Part shown: positions 41,835 to 51,141 of the stretch, piece after piece | How positions within the stretch are numbered: the first letter of the stretch is position 1 | Layout: each line of letters opens with the position of its first letter | Origin: JAEUHM01 sp964538625 | GTDB taxonomy: Bacteria; Verrucomicrobiota; Verrucomicrobiia; Verrucomicrobiales; Verrucomicrobiaceae | Reading direction: 5' to 3' | DNA: 64,000 nucleotides | Assembly (NCBI GenBank): GCA_964538625.1 | Contig: CAZIGH010000012.1 | Coordinates: 1-64,000 of the forward strand | The notes under the pieces: model-generated | The model's database searches: none | What the model saw: the letters and a program-made list of their open reading frames with translations, nothing else | Told to the model about the DNA's origin: nothing | Program-made: the position numbers and the translations under genes

Positions 41835-42455
41835 ATGAAAACGAAACTTCTCCTCTCACTTCTCCTCGTCACCACCGCACAGGCTGACATCACCCTTGAA
41901 CAGGAAACCTTCGCCGGCATGGCTTCCACGCCCATCAAGTCCTTCATGTACGTCAAGGGAGACAAGGTCCGCAGCGACAACGGCGATACCTCCTCTGTCA
42001 TTATGGACACCGCCACGGGCGAAATGATCACGCTGGTGCATGAGCAGAAGATGATGATCAAGACCAACGCCAAAGAGTTAGCTGCAATGACTCGAAGCAC
42101 ACCCGCTGCAGAAGCCGCCAAGACCCTGACCAAAGTCACGGCCACTGGTCAGAAGGAGAAAGTGGACGGTTACGAATGCGAAATCTATCATAGCGAAAAC
42201 AACGGCATGGTGGTGAAGATGTGGATCACGCTTGACTACCCGAACCAGGACAAGCTCCGCGAGCAGCTCAAAGTCATGGCCAAGCTGGCCGACCCCACTG
42301 CCGAAAAGCAGCCTGACATCCCCGGCATCGCCATCAAAACGGAGTTTGAACAGCAAGGTATCAAGTTCACAACCAAGCTCATCAGCCTCAAGGACGCGCC
42401 TATCGACGACGCCAAGTTTGTGATCCCAGCCGACTACAAGGCCCCTGGTGCCTGA
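41835..42455 (+). CDS. Secreted DUF4412-like protein
   Basis: 206 aa with a signal peptide (MKTKLLLSLLLVTTAQA). The mature part resembles the DUF4412 family: an early strand on protein or metabolite 'conversion' (YVKGDKVRSDNG), IMDTATGEMITLVHEQKMM, and VDGYECEIYHSENNGMVVKMWI in the middle, ending with FVIPADYK. Family members are periplasmic and probably have an LolA/LolB-like lipid-binding fold; the function is unproved. The phospholipid cassette begins 34 bp downstream. Confidence 0.7.
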   Translation: MKTKLLLSLLLVTTAQADITLEQETFAGMASTPIKSFMYVKGDKVRSDNGDTSSVIMDTATGEMITLVHEQKMMIKTNAKELAAMTRSTPAAEAAKTLTKVTATGQKEKVDGYECEIYHSENNGMVVKMWITLDYPNQDKLREQLKVMAKLADPTAEKQPDIPGIAIKTEFEQQGIKFTTKLISLKDAPIDDAKFVIPADYKAPGA

Positions 42456-42489
42456 TTCACCCGCGGTTTCAAATCACTTCAGGATTCTC

Positions 42490-43143
42490 ATGAACGATCT
42501 CTCTGCCCGCCGTCCGCTCAAGTCTCGCTCCACCCCGTGGGCGGCGGGTTTGTCCCGCACGTTGCTCAAGGCGGGAGCCACACCAAACCAGGTCTCTGTG
42601 GCCAGTTCGGTATTCGCCTTGATGGCAGCCGCGCTGATGATTTACGGCGCACCCATTTTCGGTGGTGTGCTCGCCTGGGTGCTGGCAGCAGTCTGTATTC
42701 AGATGCGGCTCGTCTGCAATCTCATGGATGGAATGCTGGCGGTGGAAGGTGGATTGAAGACGCCCAATGGTGATCTTTATAACGAGTTCCCTGACCGCGT
42801 CTCGGACATGGTTGTCCTCGCCGCACTGGGTCATGCCGACGGCAGCACCACAGGCGTAGCACTCGGCTGGCTGGCTGCCTGCGGTGCGCTCATGACAGCC
42901 GCTATCCGGATGCACGGCGCCAGCCTGCTCGGCAAGCATGACTTTCGAGGCCCCATGGCGAAGCCCCAGCGAATGGCGCTTGCAACAGCCGCCTGCATCC
43001 TCATGGCAGTGTTCTCTGGCACCTCCGTTTCATTTCCCGCTTTGCGCTGGGTGTTGGGAGGCATGGTCTTTGGGATTGGCTTGACCATCATTCGACGCCT
43101 GGCAGCCCTGTCAGGCGAACTTCATCATCGGCAAGCGTCATGA
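42490..43143 (+). CDS. CDP-alcohol phosphatidyltransferase family protein
   Basis: 217 aa integral membrane enzyme. The family signature DG(x2)AR(x8)G(x3)D(x3)D appears in altered form at DGMLAVEGGLKTPNGDLYNE then FPDRVSD: the usual Arg is Val, and the third acidic position is Asn. This variant is shared by a recognisable subgroup, so activity is likely, but the alcohol substrate cannot be told. A GTG at 42448 overlapping the upstream gene is an alternative start. It overlaps the acyltransferase gene by four bases (ATGA) and sits in a lipid-synthesis cassette with CdsA, which would supply the CDP-diacylglycerol. Confidence 0.82.
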   Translation: MNDLSARRPLKSRSTPWAAGLSRTLLKAGATPNQVSVASSVFALMAAALMIYGAPIFGGVLAWVLAAVCIQMRLVCNLMDGMLAVEGGLKTPNGDLYNEFPDRVSDMVVLAALGHADGSTTGVALGWLAACGALMTAAIRMHGASLLGKHDFRGPMAKPQRMALATAACILMAVFSGTSVSFPALRWVLGGMVFGIGLTIIRRLAALSGELHHRQAS

Positions 43144-43742
43144 TTCGTCGCGCCCTGGCCTTTGGCATACGCATCCTCACCGGAGTCCGGCGTCTTCAGC
43201 AGGCGCCGCATGGCCCGGGTCCCGTGGTGTATTTTGCCAATCACGCCAGCCATCTCGACTTCGCGGTCGTGTGGGCCGCCTTACCGGTAGAAGTGCGTGA
43301 ACGAACCTCGCCCGCCGCAGCGCATGACTACTGGAGCAAGACCCCACTGCGCCGCTGGATCGCGCTGAACCTGTTTCAAGCCGTGCTCATTGAGCGCCTC
43401 CATGTCACTCGGGAAAGCAATCCGCTCAGCGCCTTGCTACAGTGCATCGATGATGGCCGCAGCATCGTCATCTTCCCGGAAGGCACACGCCGTGATGACG
43501 GAGAGATCGGTGAGTTCAAGGCGGGGCTCTATCACCTAGCCCGCAGTCGGCCCGGACTACCACTGGTACCCGTGATGCTGGACAATCTCCACCGCGTGAT
43601 GCCGAAAGGGGCGTATGCCTATGTGCCCATCATCGCACAGGCCCATTTCCGCGTTCCGCTGCAGTTGCAGGAAGGCGAGACGAAAGCGCAGTTTCTTCAA
43701 CGCGCCCGCGCAGCGTTGCTCAAAAGTGAACCCCAGGAGTGA
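43140..43742 (+). CDS. 1-acyl-glycerol-3-phosphate acyltransferase-like protein
   Basis: 200 aa PlsC-family acyltransferase. Seen: block I NHASHLDFAV (the HX4D motif), block II region LFQAVLIER, block III FPEGTRRDDGEIGEFKAG and block IV LPLVPVMLDNLHRVMPKG. It likely esterifies the sn-2 position of lysophosphatidate or a related lipid at the inner membrane. It is coupled by a four-base overlap to the phosphatidyltransferase gene, and the next gene, cdsA, starts 4 bp after its stop. Confidence 0.88.
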   Translation: MIRRALAFGIRILTGVRRLQQAPHGPGPVVYFANHASHLDFAVVWAALPVEVRERTSPAAAHDYWSKTPLRRWIALNLFQAVLIERLHVTRESNPLSALLQCIDDGRSIVIFPEGTRRDDGEIGEFKAGLYHLARSRPGLPLVPVMLDNLHRVMPKGAYAYVPIIAQAHFRVPLQLQEGETKAQFLQRARAALLKSEPQE

Positions 43743-43746
43743 ACTT

Positions 43747-44733
43747 ATGGACCAGGAAATGATTTATCTCGGGAGCATTGTCCTTGGCATCCTCGTCGTG
43801 GCAACCGTCATCGGTGCCATTCTTGCGCGGAGAGTCAAAACGGAGTCCGCCCGTAGCACCGTCAACAATCTCAATGCCCGTACCCGCTCTTGGTGGGGTA
43901 TGGCCGCCGTCTTCAGCGCGGCGGTGGTGCTTGGCCCACTGTTCACCACCATTCTCTTTGGCTGTCTGTCCTTCCTCTCCATGCGGGAGTTCATCACGCT
44001 GAACCGTACGGAACGTCCAGATCATGAGGTGCTGTTCTGGGCATTCTTTGTCATCACTCCGCTGCACTACTTTCTCGTCGGCATAGGATGGTACGGACTG
44101 TTCTCCATTTTCATCCCAGTGTACGCCTTCGCATTCATTCCGTTTCGGCGCGTCATCACGGGGGAAACCAAAAACTTTCTGGTCAGCACGGCAAAGATTC
44201 AGTGGGCTCTGCTTGTCTGTGTGTATGCCGTCAGCCACATGCCCATGCTCCTGCGGCTGCCACTGAAAGGATATGAGGGGGAAAATGCGAAGCTGCTGTT
44301 CTTTTTTGTTCTTACCGTGCAACTCAGTGACGTGATGCAGTACGTCTGGGGCAAGACCTGCGGCCGACACAAGGTGGCACCCCAAGTGAGTCCATCGAAG
44401 ACCTGGGAGGGAATGCTTGGCGGCATCGGCACCACGGTGGCCATCAGTACCTGCCTGTGGTGGGTGACGCCCTTCAATGCCTGGCAGGCTGCGCTCATGG
44501 CCCTGCTCATCTGTCTTGCTGGTTTCTTCGGCGGCTTGGTGATGTCTGCCATCAAGCGCGATCTCGGTGCAAAGGACTGGGGAAGCTCCATCGCAGGACA
44601 TGGCGGCTTCATGGACCGCATCGACTCCCTCTGCTTCGCCGCACCGTTGTTCTTCCATCTGTGCGCATTCTACTTCGGCACGGGACTCGACTCCCCTCCC
44701 CCTGCTTGGGTGCTTCAACTTCTCGGCAAATAA
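43747..44733 (+). CDS. cdsA: Phosphatidate cytidylyltransferase
   Basis: 328 aa, about eight hydrophobic helices. The diagnostic C-terminal signature is complete: SAIKRDLGAKDWGSSIAGHG followed by GFMDRID. A VQLSDVMQYVWGK segment with PSKTWEGMLGG precedes it. The enzyme makes CDP-diacylglycerol from phosphatidate and CTP. Together with the two upstream genes this forms a compact route from lysophosphatidate to a CDP-DAG-derived phospholipid. The upstream frame overlap is not used; the ATG at 43747 gives the normal start. Confidence 0.92.
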   Translation: MDQEMIYLGSIVLGILVVATVIGAILARRVKTESARSTVNNLNARTRSWWGMAAVFSAAVVLGPLFTTILFGCLSFLSMREFITLNRTERPDHEVLFWAFFVITPLHYFLVGIGWYGLFSIFIPVYAFAFIPFRRVITGETKNFLVSTAKIQWALLVCVYAVSHMPMLLRLPLKGYEGENAKLLFFFVLTVQLSDVMQYVWGKTCGRHKVAPQVSPSKTWEGMLGGIGTTVAISTCLWWVTPFNAWQAALMALLICLAGFFGGLVMSAIKRDLGAKDWGSSIAGHGGFMDRIDSLCFAAPLFFHLCAFYFGTGLDSPPPAWVLQLLGK

Positions 44734-44760
44734 TCCTGTCTCTCACCTTTTTGTTATCCC

Positions 44761-45342
44761 ATGCATACCTGTCCCTGGTGCGCTACCCACTACATCCACT
44801 GGCAAAACCAATGTAACCAATGCGGCGGACGGATGCCCCCGCTGCATGGTGCGGAACTCGGCCCGCCTCCGCCGTCTGCTCCCCGGTCCATACCGAAAAT
44901 CTATGCACGCAGGGTGCGGTGGACGCACAATATGGGCGTGCTCATCGGCGGAGCGTTCACTGCTGTTGGTGCGCTTTTCATGATCCCCATGGTGGTCAAT
45001 CGCCTCTTTTGGCCGGCTCTCATCCCGCTCCTTTTTTTGGTCGGTGGGCTGTCAATGTTTCGCTACGGCTGGAAGACCGCCTCAGGCACCCTGCGAGCCT
45101 TTCGATACGGTGAGGCGGTGGAGGGAAAGATTAAATCCATCTCGAAAGACACCTCACAGTCCATCAATGGTCGGCATCCGTGGCGGCTGGTTTATCACTT
45201 CCCCGTTGGCAACCAGTTGCTGGAGGGCGTCATCACCTCCTTCGATAGCACCACTGGCGAGCGGCGCTACGGTCAGCCGCTCTGGGTGCTTTATGTGAAG
45301 GATGACCCCACACAGAACGCCGTGTTTCCTCCCCTCGTCTGA
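44761..45342 (+). CDS. Membrane protein with N-terminal zinc ribbon
   Basis: 193 aa. The N-terminus has a CPWC...CNQCGG zinc-ribbon-like pattern (residues 4-22), a short proline-rich linker (PPPPSAP) and two closely spaced membrane helices (about 58-100). A C-terminal soluble part with EGKIKSISKDTS and LVYHFPVGNQLLEGVI resembles the DUF3592 type of small beta domain. The function is unknown. It follows cdsA by 27 bp in the same direction and may share its transcript. Confidence 0.65.
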   Translation: MHTCPWCATHYIHWQNQCNQCGGRMPPLHGAELGPPPPSAPRSIPKIYARRVRWTHNMGVLIGGAFTAVGALFMIPMVVNRLFWPALIPLLFLVGGLSMFRYGWKTASGTLRAFRYGEAVEGKIKSISKDTSQSINGRHPWRLVYHFPVGNQLLEGVITSFDSTTGERRYGQPLWVLYVKDDPTQNAVFPPLV

Positions 45343-45355
45343 CTCCTCAGCCTCC

Positions 45356-45919
45356 ATGAAACTCGCCGCACTCCTCCTCACCTTCATCGCCACCGGCTGC
45401 GTCCCTGGCGGAACCAAACCTCCATCCACACCTTCCAATGACACTTCCCCATCCCTCGAAGAAACAGGCTCCCCCGCAGCCGTCGCAAAAGCCTTCTACG
45501 CCGAGGTGCGTCGAACAACCATCCACGGCCTGCCGGACGAGAAACAAATGCAGCGACTGTCCAAGAGCCTCACGCCTGGCCTCATCCAACTCTTCCACGA
45601 CGCCAGGGCCGAGCAGCGGGAGTTCATCCGCGATAACCCTGACGAAAAGCCACCTTGGATTGAAGGGGACCTCTTCAGCAGCCTCTTTGAAGGTGTAGAG
45701 AAATCGCGCATGGGTGAGGTGCAACAGGTTGGGGAGCAAGCCACGGCGAAGGTACACCTCAGTTACAACGGCGGTCTCACTGAAACGGTGAACTGGACGG
45801 ACACGCTGGTACTGGTTCTCACCCAGGAAGGCTGGAAGGTGGATGACATTCGACTTGAGGGAGACTGGGCCTTCAAGTATGGCACCACTCTCCGCGGCAT
45901 ACTAAGCGCCCGCGACTAG
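45356..45919 (+). CDS. Lipoprotein of unknown function
   Basis: 187 aa from the ATG at 45356, with lipoprotein signal MKLAALLLTFIATGC (lipobox ATGC, Cys15). A short disordered Pro/Ser/Thr linker is followed by an NTF2-like-looking domain: SPAAVAKAFYAEVRR at the start and VLVLTQEGWKVDDIRL near the end are typical of DUF3828/DUF4878-type cystatin/NTF2-like lipoproteins. The resemblance is general only. It starts 13 bp after the zinc-ribbon gene stop. Confidence 0.65.
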   Translation: MKLAALLLTFIATGCVPGGTKPPSTPSNDTSPSLEETGSPAAVAKAFYAEVRRTTIHGLPDEKQMQRLSKSLTPGLIQLFHDARAEQREFIRDNPDEKPPWIEGDLFSSLFEGVEKSRMGEVQQVGEQATAKVHLSYNGGLTETVNWTDTLVLVLTQEGWKVDDIRLEGDWAFKYGTTLRGILSARD

Positions 45920-45938
45920 AGAACTGAGACAGGCACTC

Positions 45939-46580
45939 ATGAGGACCGTCGCATGGCTTTCCGGAATACTGGCGAACAGCGACCCCGCGCCGCTGCCGGT
46001 GGACTTGGCAAAACCACCCGTGGTGCTGGTGCACGGCATCGACGGCTCCTCCCGAGACATGGCCCGGCTAGCACGGGCGTTTCAGGCCGAAGGTCGAGAG
46101 GTCTTCACCCCCAGTCTCATCCCGAATGACGGCAGCGCCACACTGGAAGAACTCTCCGCTCAGCTTCAACGCTACGTCGAAGACAAGGTCAAACGCCGCC
46201 CCTTCGATCTCGTCGGTTACAGTATGGGCGGCATCGTGTGCCGTCATTACCTTCAGCGACGGAATGGCATCAAACACGTCCGCCGGTTTGTGACTTTGTG
46301 TTCCCCGCATCACGGCACGCTCACGGCGCAGCCGCGGAGTGGTCCAGGAGCAAGGCAGATGCGTCGAGGCAGCTCCTTTTTGCATGATCTCAACCAAGAT
46401 GTGACAAGGCTTCAAGCCGTCGGCTTCACCAGTATCTGGACTCCCACGGATCTCATGATCCTCCCGGCACGGAGCAGTGAGGTGCCAACGGCCAAAAATC
46501 TCCGAGCCTGGGGCATCGGTCACGTATCTTTTATTCTCGAAAAACACGGCATTCGCACGGTGCTGGACGTGCTAAAGTGA
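45939..46580 (+). CDS. Alpha/beta-hydrolase lipase
   Basis: 213 aa without a signal peptide. Seen: VVLVHGIDGSSRDM (oxyanion-hole HG motif), FDLVGYSMGGIVCRHYL with the nucleophile Ser in GYSMGG, VTLCSPHHGT, TDLMILPARSS around the catalytic Asp, and GHVSFILEKHG with the catalytic His. It is like the triacylglycerol lipase/PGAP1-type group. Its setting downstream of phospholipid genes suggests a lipid ester substrate. The methyltransferase starts 4 bp after its stop. Confidence 0.85.
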   Translation: MRTVAWLSGILANSDPAPLPVDLAKPPVVLVHGIDGSSRDMARLARAFQAEGREVFTPSLIPNDGSATLEELSAQLQRYVEDKVKRRPFDLVGYSMGGIVCRHYLQRRNGIKHVRRFVTLCSPHHGTLTAQPRSGPGARQMRRGSSFLHDLNQDVTRLQAVGFTSIWTPTDLMILPARSSEVPTAKNLRAWGIGHVSFILEKHGIRTVLDVLK

Positions 46581-46584
46581 GCCC

Positions 46585-47424
46585 ATGTCTCTCCCTCCGC
46601 CACGCAAGCCAGCACACGGTCGTCGTTCCTCACGGCCAAACTCATCTACCGCACCGCGTCCGAACCGCGGCTGGGACAATGTGGCCACCTGGTATGACAA
46701 ACTCGTGGGCGACTCCGGCTCCGACTATCATCAACACGTCATCCTGCCGGCAACGAAAGACCTGCTGCAAGTGTCCACCGGCGAAAAGATCTTGGACCTA
46801 TGCTGTGGCCAGGGGGTGCTGGCCCCGCAGGTGCTTGCCGCTGGTGCGAAGTATGTCGGGGTGGATGCCAGTCCCAAGCTCATCGAGTCTGCCCGCAAAC
46901 GTGTCCGCCACGAGAATGCACGCTTTCTCATCTCGGATGTTACGCGGCCCGCCTCTTGGGCAGATGGCAGCTTTGATGCCGCAGCCTGCCTCATGGCTGT
47001 GCATGACGTGCCGCTGCTTGATCAAATGTTTGCCAACCTGTCCAACGCACTCATTCCTGGAGGTCGCGCCATCCTCATCTTCATGCACCCCTGCTTCCGC
47101 ATTCCCCGCCAGAGCCACTGGGGTTGGGATGAAGAGAAGAAGATCCAGTATCGGCGTCTGGACCGCTACGGAGTCCCACTCACTATCCCCATCCAAACCC
47201 ATCCCGGCCTGGCAGGCGAAGGGCACACCCAGTTCCACCATCGGCCGCTCGCCGCCTACATCAACGAACTCGGTGCCGCAGGGATGGCTGTCATCGGCTG
47301 TGAAGAACTCTACAGCCACCGCCGCTCCCAAGCCGGCCCCAAAAGCCGGGGGGAACACCGCGCTGCGGAAGAGTTCCCCCTGTTCCTCGCTCTTCTAGCC
47401 GTCAAGGCCGGTGGTGAGGAGTGA
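46585..47424 (+). CDS. Class I SAM-dependent methyltransferase
   Basis: 279 aa. After a basic, Pro-rich N-terminus of about 28 residues comes WDNVATWYDKLVGDSGSDYH, a frequent lead-in. Motif I ILDLCCGQGVLAPQVL follows, then VGVDASPKLIESA (motif post I), the FDAAACLMAVHDV segment and IPGGRAILIFMHPCFRIPR. The methyl acceptor cannot be deduced. It is closely linked to the lipase gene (4-bp gap) and converges with the DUF1501 gene, 4 bp between stops. Confidence 0.88.
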   Translation: MSLPPPRKPAHGRRSSRPNSSTAPRPNRGWDNVATWYDKLVGDSGSDYHQHVILPATKDLLQVSTGEKILDLCCGQGVLAPQVLAAGAKYVGVDASPKLIESARKRVRHENARFLISDVTRPASWADGSFDAAACLMAVHDVPLLDQMFANLSNALIPGGRAILIFMHPCFRIPRQSHWGWDEEKKIQYRRLDRYGVPLTIPIQTHPGLAGEGHTQFHHRPLAAYINELGAAGMAVIGCEELYSHRRSQAGPKSRGEHRAAEEFPLFLALLAVKAGGEE

Positions 47425-47428
47425 ACCA

Positions 47429-48898
47429 TCAAGCAATCAAATCCATCACCGGCTTCGCGGGGTTCACTCCGGTAAGGCGGAAGTCGAGTCCTTGAGAACG
47501 AACGGTGAGGCGTTCGTGATCGAGCCCCAGCAGGTGCAGAAGCGTGGCGTGGATGTCATGCACGGGCACTGACTTCTCCACAGGCCCAAAGCCAAACTCA
47601 TCGGTCTGTCCATAGATCAGACCTGGTTTGAATCCCCCTCCGGCGAACCACATGGTGAAGGCGTCGATGTGGTGATTGCGGCCTGTGGACTCGCGCACCT
47701 CACCCATAGGGGTACGGCCAAACTCACCGCCCCAGACGACGATCGTGTCCTCCAGCAGTCCGCGTTGTTTCAGATCACGAATCAAGGCCGCGCAGGCCTG
47801 ATCGATGTCTCGACACTTTTGCGGCAGATGGCTCTCCAGATTCTCCGTGGGGCCGCCGTGATGATCCCAGTTGGTGTCGTAGAGCTGCACAAAGCGCACG
47901 CCGCGCTCCACCAGCCGTCGAGCTAGCAGACAGTTCCGTGCGAAACTTGACTCGTTCGGATCCTTGATGCCGTACATTTCCAGTGTCTTGGCACTTTCGT
48001 CTTTGGTATTCATCAGCTCCGGCGCACTGGTCTGCATCCGGTAGGCCATCTCGTAGGCATTGATGCGTGTGGCGATTTCATCATCACCAGTGTCGGCGAG
48101 GCGCTTCATGTTCAACTCTCGCACTGCATCCACCACTTGCCGTTGTTGAGCGGCGCTGACTTGCTGTGGGGTGGAGAGGTTGACGATGGGATCTCCCTGG
48201 TTGCGAAGCGGCACGCCCTGGAACGTCGTCGGCAACACACCACTGCCCCACAGCACGGCACCGCCGCGGGGGCCACGCGGACCGCTTTGCAGCACCACGA
48301 AACCTGGAAGATCATCGCACTCGCTGCCCAGTCCATAAGTGACCCATGAACCCATGCTGGGCCTGCCGAACTGGCCACTGCCAGTGTTCATGAAGAGCTT
48401 GGCGGGCGCATGGTTGAACAGTTCCGTCTTGCACGTCGTGACGATGGTCAGTTCATCCACGATCTTCGCCGTATGAGGCAGATAGTCACTCACCCAGGCT
48501 CCGCTTTGTCCGTGCTGCCTGAAGCCGATGCGCGGCCCCAGCAGATCCACGCGGTGGCTGCTGTCCATGAATGCGAAGCGCTTGCCCTTCGTGTAGCTCT
48601 CAGGAATGGGCTTGCCGTTCAGCTTCGTAAGCAGCGGTTTGTGCTCGAACATCTCCAACTGCGAAGGTCCGCCCGCCATGAAAAGGAAGATCACGTTCTT
48701 CGCCTTTGCCGGACGATGCGGCTTCTTGGGCAGCAAAGGACTGCGCATCGAGGGAGCGGAGGCACCCATGAGTTCCGAGAGCGCTATGGAGCCAAGACCG
48801 ACCGAACAGCGGCTAAAGAAATACCGTCTTGTGCTTTGCAAAAGTAGCTGGCTCGGTGTCATCTCGTGGTCCGATGGGTTACGCATCGGCGGGGCCAT
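47429..48898 (-). CDS. DUF1501 family protein
   Basis: About 489 aa from the ATG at 48898; ATGs at 48886 and 48862 are also possible. The N-terminus carries a Tat-like RRYFFSRCSVGLGSIAL. The sulfatase/alkaline-phosphatase-like fold shows NVIFLFMAGGPSQLEMFEHKP at the start, DLPGFVVLQSG, LDTNWDHHGG-type metal ligands (YDTNWDHHGGPTENL), VVWGGEFGRTPMGE and GRNHHIDAFTMWFAGGGFKPG. Family genes in Planctomycetota and Verrucomicrobiota usually sit beside DUF1549/DUF1553 (PSD1) cytochrome genes; none is here, so this copy is solitary. The biochemical role is unproved, probably export-linked hydrolysis of sulfated or phosphorylated glycans. It is divergent from recQ. Confidence 0.9.
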   Translation of the reverse strand: MAPPMRNPSDHEMTPSQLLLQSTRRYFFSRCSVGLGSIALSELMGASAPSMRSPLLPKKPHRPAKAKNVIFLFMAGGPSQLEMFEHKPLLTKLNGKPIPESYTKGKRFAFMDSSHRVDLLGPRIGFRQHGQSGAWVSDYLPHTAKIVDELTIVTTCKTELFNHAPAKLFMNTGSGQFGRPSMGSWVTYGLGSECDDLPGFVVLQSGPRGPRGGAVLWGSGVLPTTFQGVPLRNQGDPIVNLSTPQQVSAAQQRQVVDAVRELNMKRLADTGDDEIATRINAYEMAYRMQTSAPELMNTKDESAKTLEMYGIKDPNESSFARNCLLARRLVERGVRFVQLYDTNWDHHGGPTENLESHLPQKCRDIDQACAALIRDLKQRGLLEDTIVVWGGEFGRTPMGEVRESTGRNHHIDAFTMWFAGGGFKPGLIYGQTDEFGFGPVEKSVPVHDIHATLLHLLGLDHERLTVRSQGLDFRLTGVNPAKPVMDLIA

Positions 48899-48969
48899 TT
48901 CCTTCACCAAATGCGGGGCGCGCTCGTCTTGCACTCGGCCCTGGGCGGCGTATCTCACACCTGTCTTCC

Positions 48970-51138
48970 ATGCCACCGGTCGATTCTGATTCGCAGCCTG
49001 TTCCTGATACTTCACCGCTCATCCACGATGCGCGGACGGCCTTGCAGCAGTACTTCGGCTTTCGCGACTTCCTGGAGAGCCAGGAAGGGGTGATCTCCGG
49101 CATTCTTGCGGGGCGGGATGCATTGGTCATCATGCCCACGGGAGGCGGAAAGTCGCTCTGCTACCAACTGCCAGCCATGGTGATGGACGGTGTCACCGTG
49201 GTGGTCTCTCCGTTGATCGCACTGATGAAGGATCAAGTGGATGCCCTGATGGCGCGCGGCATTCCCGCGACGCTGATCAACAGCACACTAACTCTGGCAC
49301 AGCAGCAGGAGCGCATCTCAGGCCTGCGCGAGCGGCGTTACAAGCTCGTCTATGTGGCACCGGAGCGGTTTCGCTCCCGAGCATTCATCAACGGACTCCG
49401 CAGCGTGGACCTGGCTCTCTTCGCCGTAGATGAGGCGCACTGCCTTTCCCAGTGGGGTCATGATTTCCGTCCGGACTATTTGCGCCTGCGGGAAGCGCTG
49501 GAGGCTCTGGGCCGTCCGCAGGTGGTCGCTCTCACTGCCACGGCCACTGAGGAGGTGAGGTCTGACATCCTGCAGCACCTAGACATGCGGGAACCGCAGA
49601 TCACCATTTCCGGTTTCTCGCGTCCGAACCTTAGCTTCAACATCACGCAAACGGCCACCCACGAGGAAAAGTACTCCCGGCTGAAGGACATCATTCGTAG
49701 GCATCGCACAGGCATCGTTTACTGCTCCACCCGCAAGCGCGTGGAAGAAGTATCCCAGGAACTGGAGGAGATGAGCCTGCGCTGCGTGGCCTACCATGGC
49801 GGCATGGACGAACGCTCGCGTGACCACGCGCAGAATCTCTTCATTTCCCGAGAACGAGACGTGGCCGTGGCCACCAATGCGTTCGGCATGGGCATCGACC
49901 GCAGTGATGTGCGCTTCGTCGTGCACTGGGACGTACCGGGCAGCATTGAGGCCTATTACCAAGAGGCAGGCCGCGCCGGCCGTGACGGTGAGCCCTCCCA
50001 CTGCGAGCTGTTCTTCAACTTCGCTGACACCAAAACGCAGGAGTTTTTCATCGATGGCGCAAACCCCAGCTACGAAACGATCTGCCAGATTTACCAAACC
50101 CTACTGAGCCAGTCTGATGCGAATCACGAGGTGCAGCTCTCCATTGATGACATCGCCGACAGGGCTCAGTTGAAAAACGGGATGGCCGTCTCTGCCGCGC
50201 TCTCGCTGCTGCACCGGATGAATGTGATTGATCGCTTTGATATTCCTGGGAAACGCATCCGTGGCACCCGCATCATGCAGCCTCAGCTCAGAGCCCGTGA
50301 CTTGAAAATCGACAAGGCCGCGCTGGTGGAGAAACATCGGCGGGACTCGTCCAAGCTGAAGGCTATGATTCAGCTCTGCTACGGGAAGGATTGTCGGCAA
50401 GTCCACATCCTGAACTACTTCGGCGAGGCACGCGGCCAGCCCTGCGGCACTTGTGATGTTTGCCGCGCGGACGCCACTCAACCCGCAAGGGCGGGCAGTG
50501 CCGACGAAGTCATGATTCTGCGCCAGGCACTCAGCGGAGTGGCACGCATGAGCCGCAGGCGGGCGGATGGCAGCTACGAGGGGCGCTTTGGGAAAGGGCG
50601 CGTTATAGCCATGCTCACTGGGTCGCGTTCCCAGGAGATCCTGAACAACAAGCTCGATGAGCTGACCACCTATGGCATGCTCAAAAACGTAGGCACGGCA
50701 GCCCTGCAACAGTTGTTCACCGAAATGGAGCGCCAAGGGCTCATTGAGACATCTCAAGGCGAGTATCCCGTCGTCACCCTCACCAAGGCTGGACAGGACG
50801 CGATGAAAAGCGGCAGCGGAGCAAAGCTGCGCTGGCCCAAGTTCAGCGGTGAAAAAACGCCGCTGAAACCGGACGCGCCGTCCCCCCAGGTGGCCATTCG
50901 TGAACTGGGGTGGGATGAGGCACTCTTCACCAAAATGAAACGCCTTCGAGACGCCATCGCTACCTCAGAAGGCAAGCCCACTTACCTCGTCTTTAACAAT
51001 CAGACCCTGGAGTTCCTGACCCGACTGCAACCAACCACCGTGGATGCAGCGCTGAAGATACGTGGAATAGGTCAGGGAAAGGCGCATACCTACCTGCCTG
51101 AGTTTCTCAAACTCATCCGCTTGCACAAAGGCCGCTAG
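48970..51138 (+). CDS. recQ: ATP-dependent DNA helicase RecQ
   Basis: 722 aa from the ATG at 48970. Seen: FGFRDFLESQEGVISGILAGRD, Walker A MPTGGGKSLCYQ, DEAHCLSQWGHDFRPDY (Walker B with the aromatic-rich loop) and QEAGRAGRDGEPS (motif VI). The zinc-binding block has four cysteines in CYGKDC and CGTCDVC, followed by a winged helix. A C-terminal HRDC domain (ALFTKMKRLRDAIATSEGKP and YLPEFLKLI) completes the protein. The length is slightly above E. coli RecQ (609 aa), because the region between the zinc site and HRDC is long. Its stop lies 3 bp from that of the convergent proline-rich gene. Confidence 0.95.
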   Translation: MPPVDSDSQPVPDTSPLIHDARTALQQYFGFRDFLESQEGVISGILAGRDALVIMPTGGGKSLCYQLPAMVMDGVTVVVSPLIALMKDQVDALMARGIPATLINSTLTLAQQQERISGLRERRYKLVYVAPERFRSRAFINGLRSVDLALFAVDEAHCLSQWGHDFRPDYLRLREALEALGRPQVVALTATATEEVRSDILQHLDMREPQITISGFSRPNLSFNITQTATHEEKYSRLKDIIRRHRTGIVYCSTRKRVEEVSQELEEMSLRCVAYHGGMDERSRDHAQNLFISRERDVAVATNAFGMGIDRSDVRFVVHWDVPGSIEAYYQEAGRAGRDGEPSHCELFFNFADTKTQEFFIDGANPSYETICQIYQTLLSQSDANHEVQLSIDDIADRAQLKNGMAVSAALSLLHRMNVIDRFDIPGKRIRGTRIMQPQLRARDLKIDKAALVEKHRRDSSKLKAMIQLCYGKDCRQVHILNYFGEARGQPCGTCDVCRADATQPARAGSADEVMILRQALSGVARMSRRRADGSYEGRFGKGRVIAMLTGSRSQEILNNKLDELTTYGMLKNVGTAALQQLFTEMERQGLIETSQGEYPVVTLTKAGQDAMKSGSGAKLRWPKFSGEKTPLKPDAPSPQVAIRELGWDEALFTKMKRLRDAIATSEGKPTYLVFNNQTLEFLTRLQPTTVDAALKIRGIGQGKAHTYLPEFLKLIRLHKGR

Positions 51139-51141
51139 GTT

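Noticed and set aside
43720..44718. 332-aa open frame antisense to cdsA
   Set aside because: Composition is that of a shadow frame; cdsA has its full diagnostic signature.
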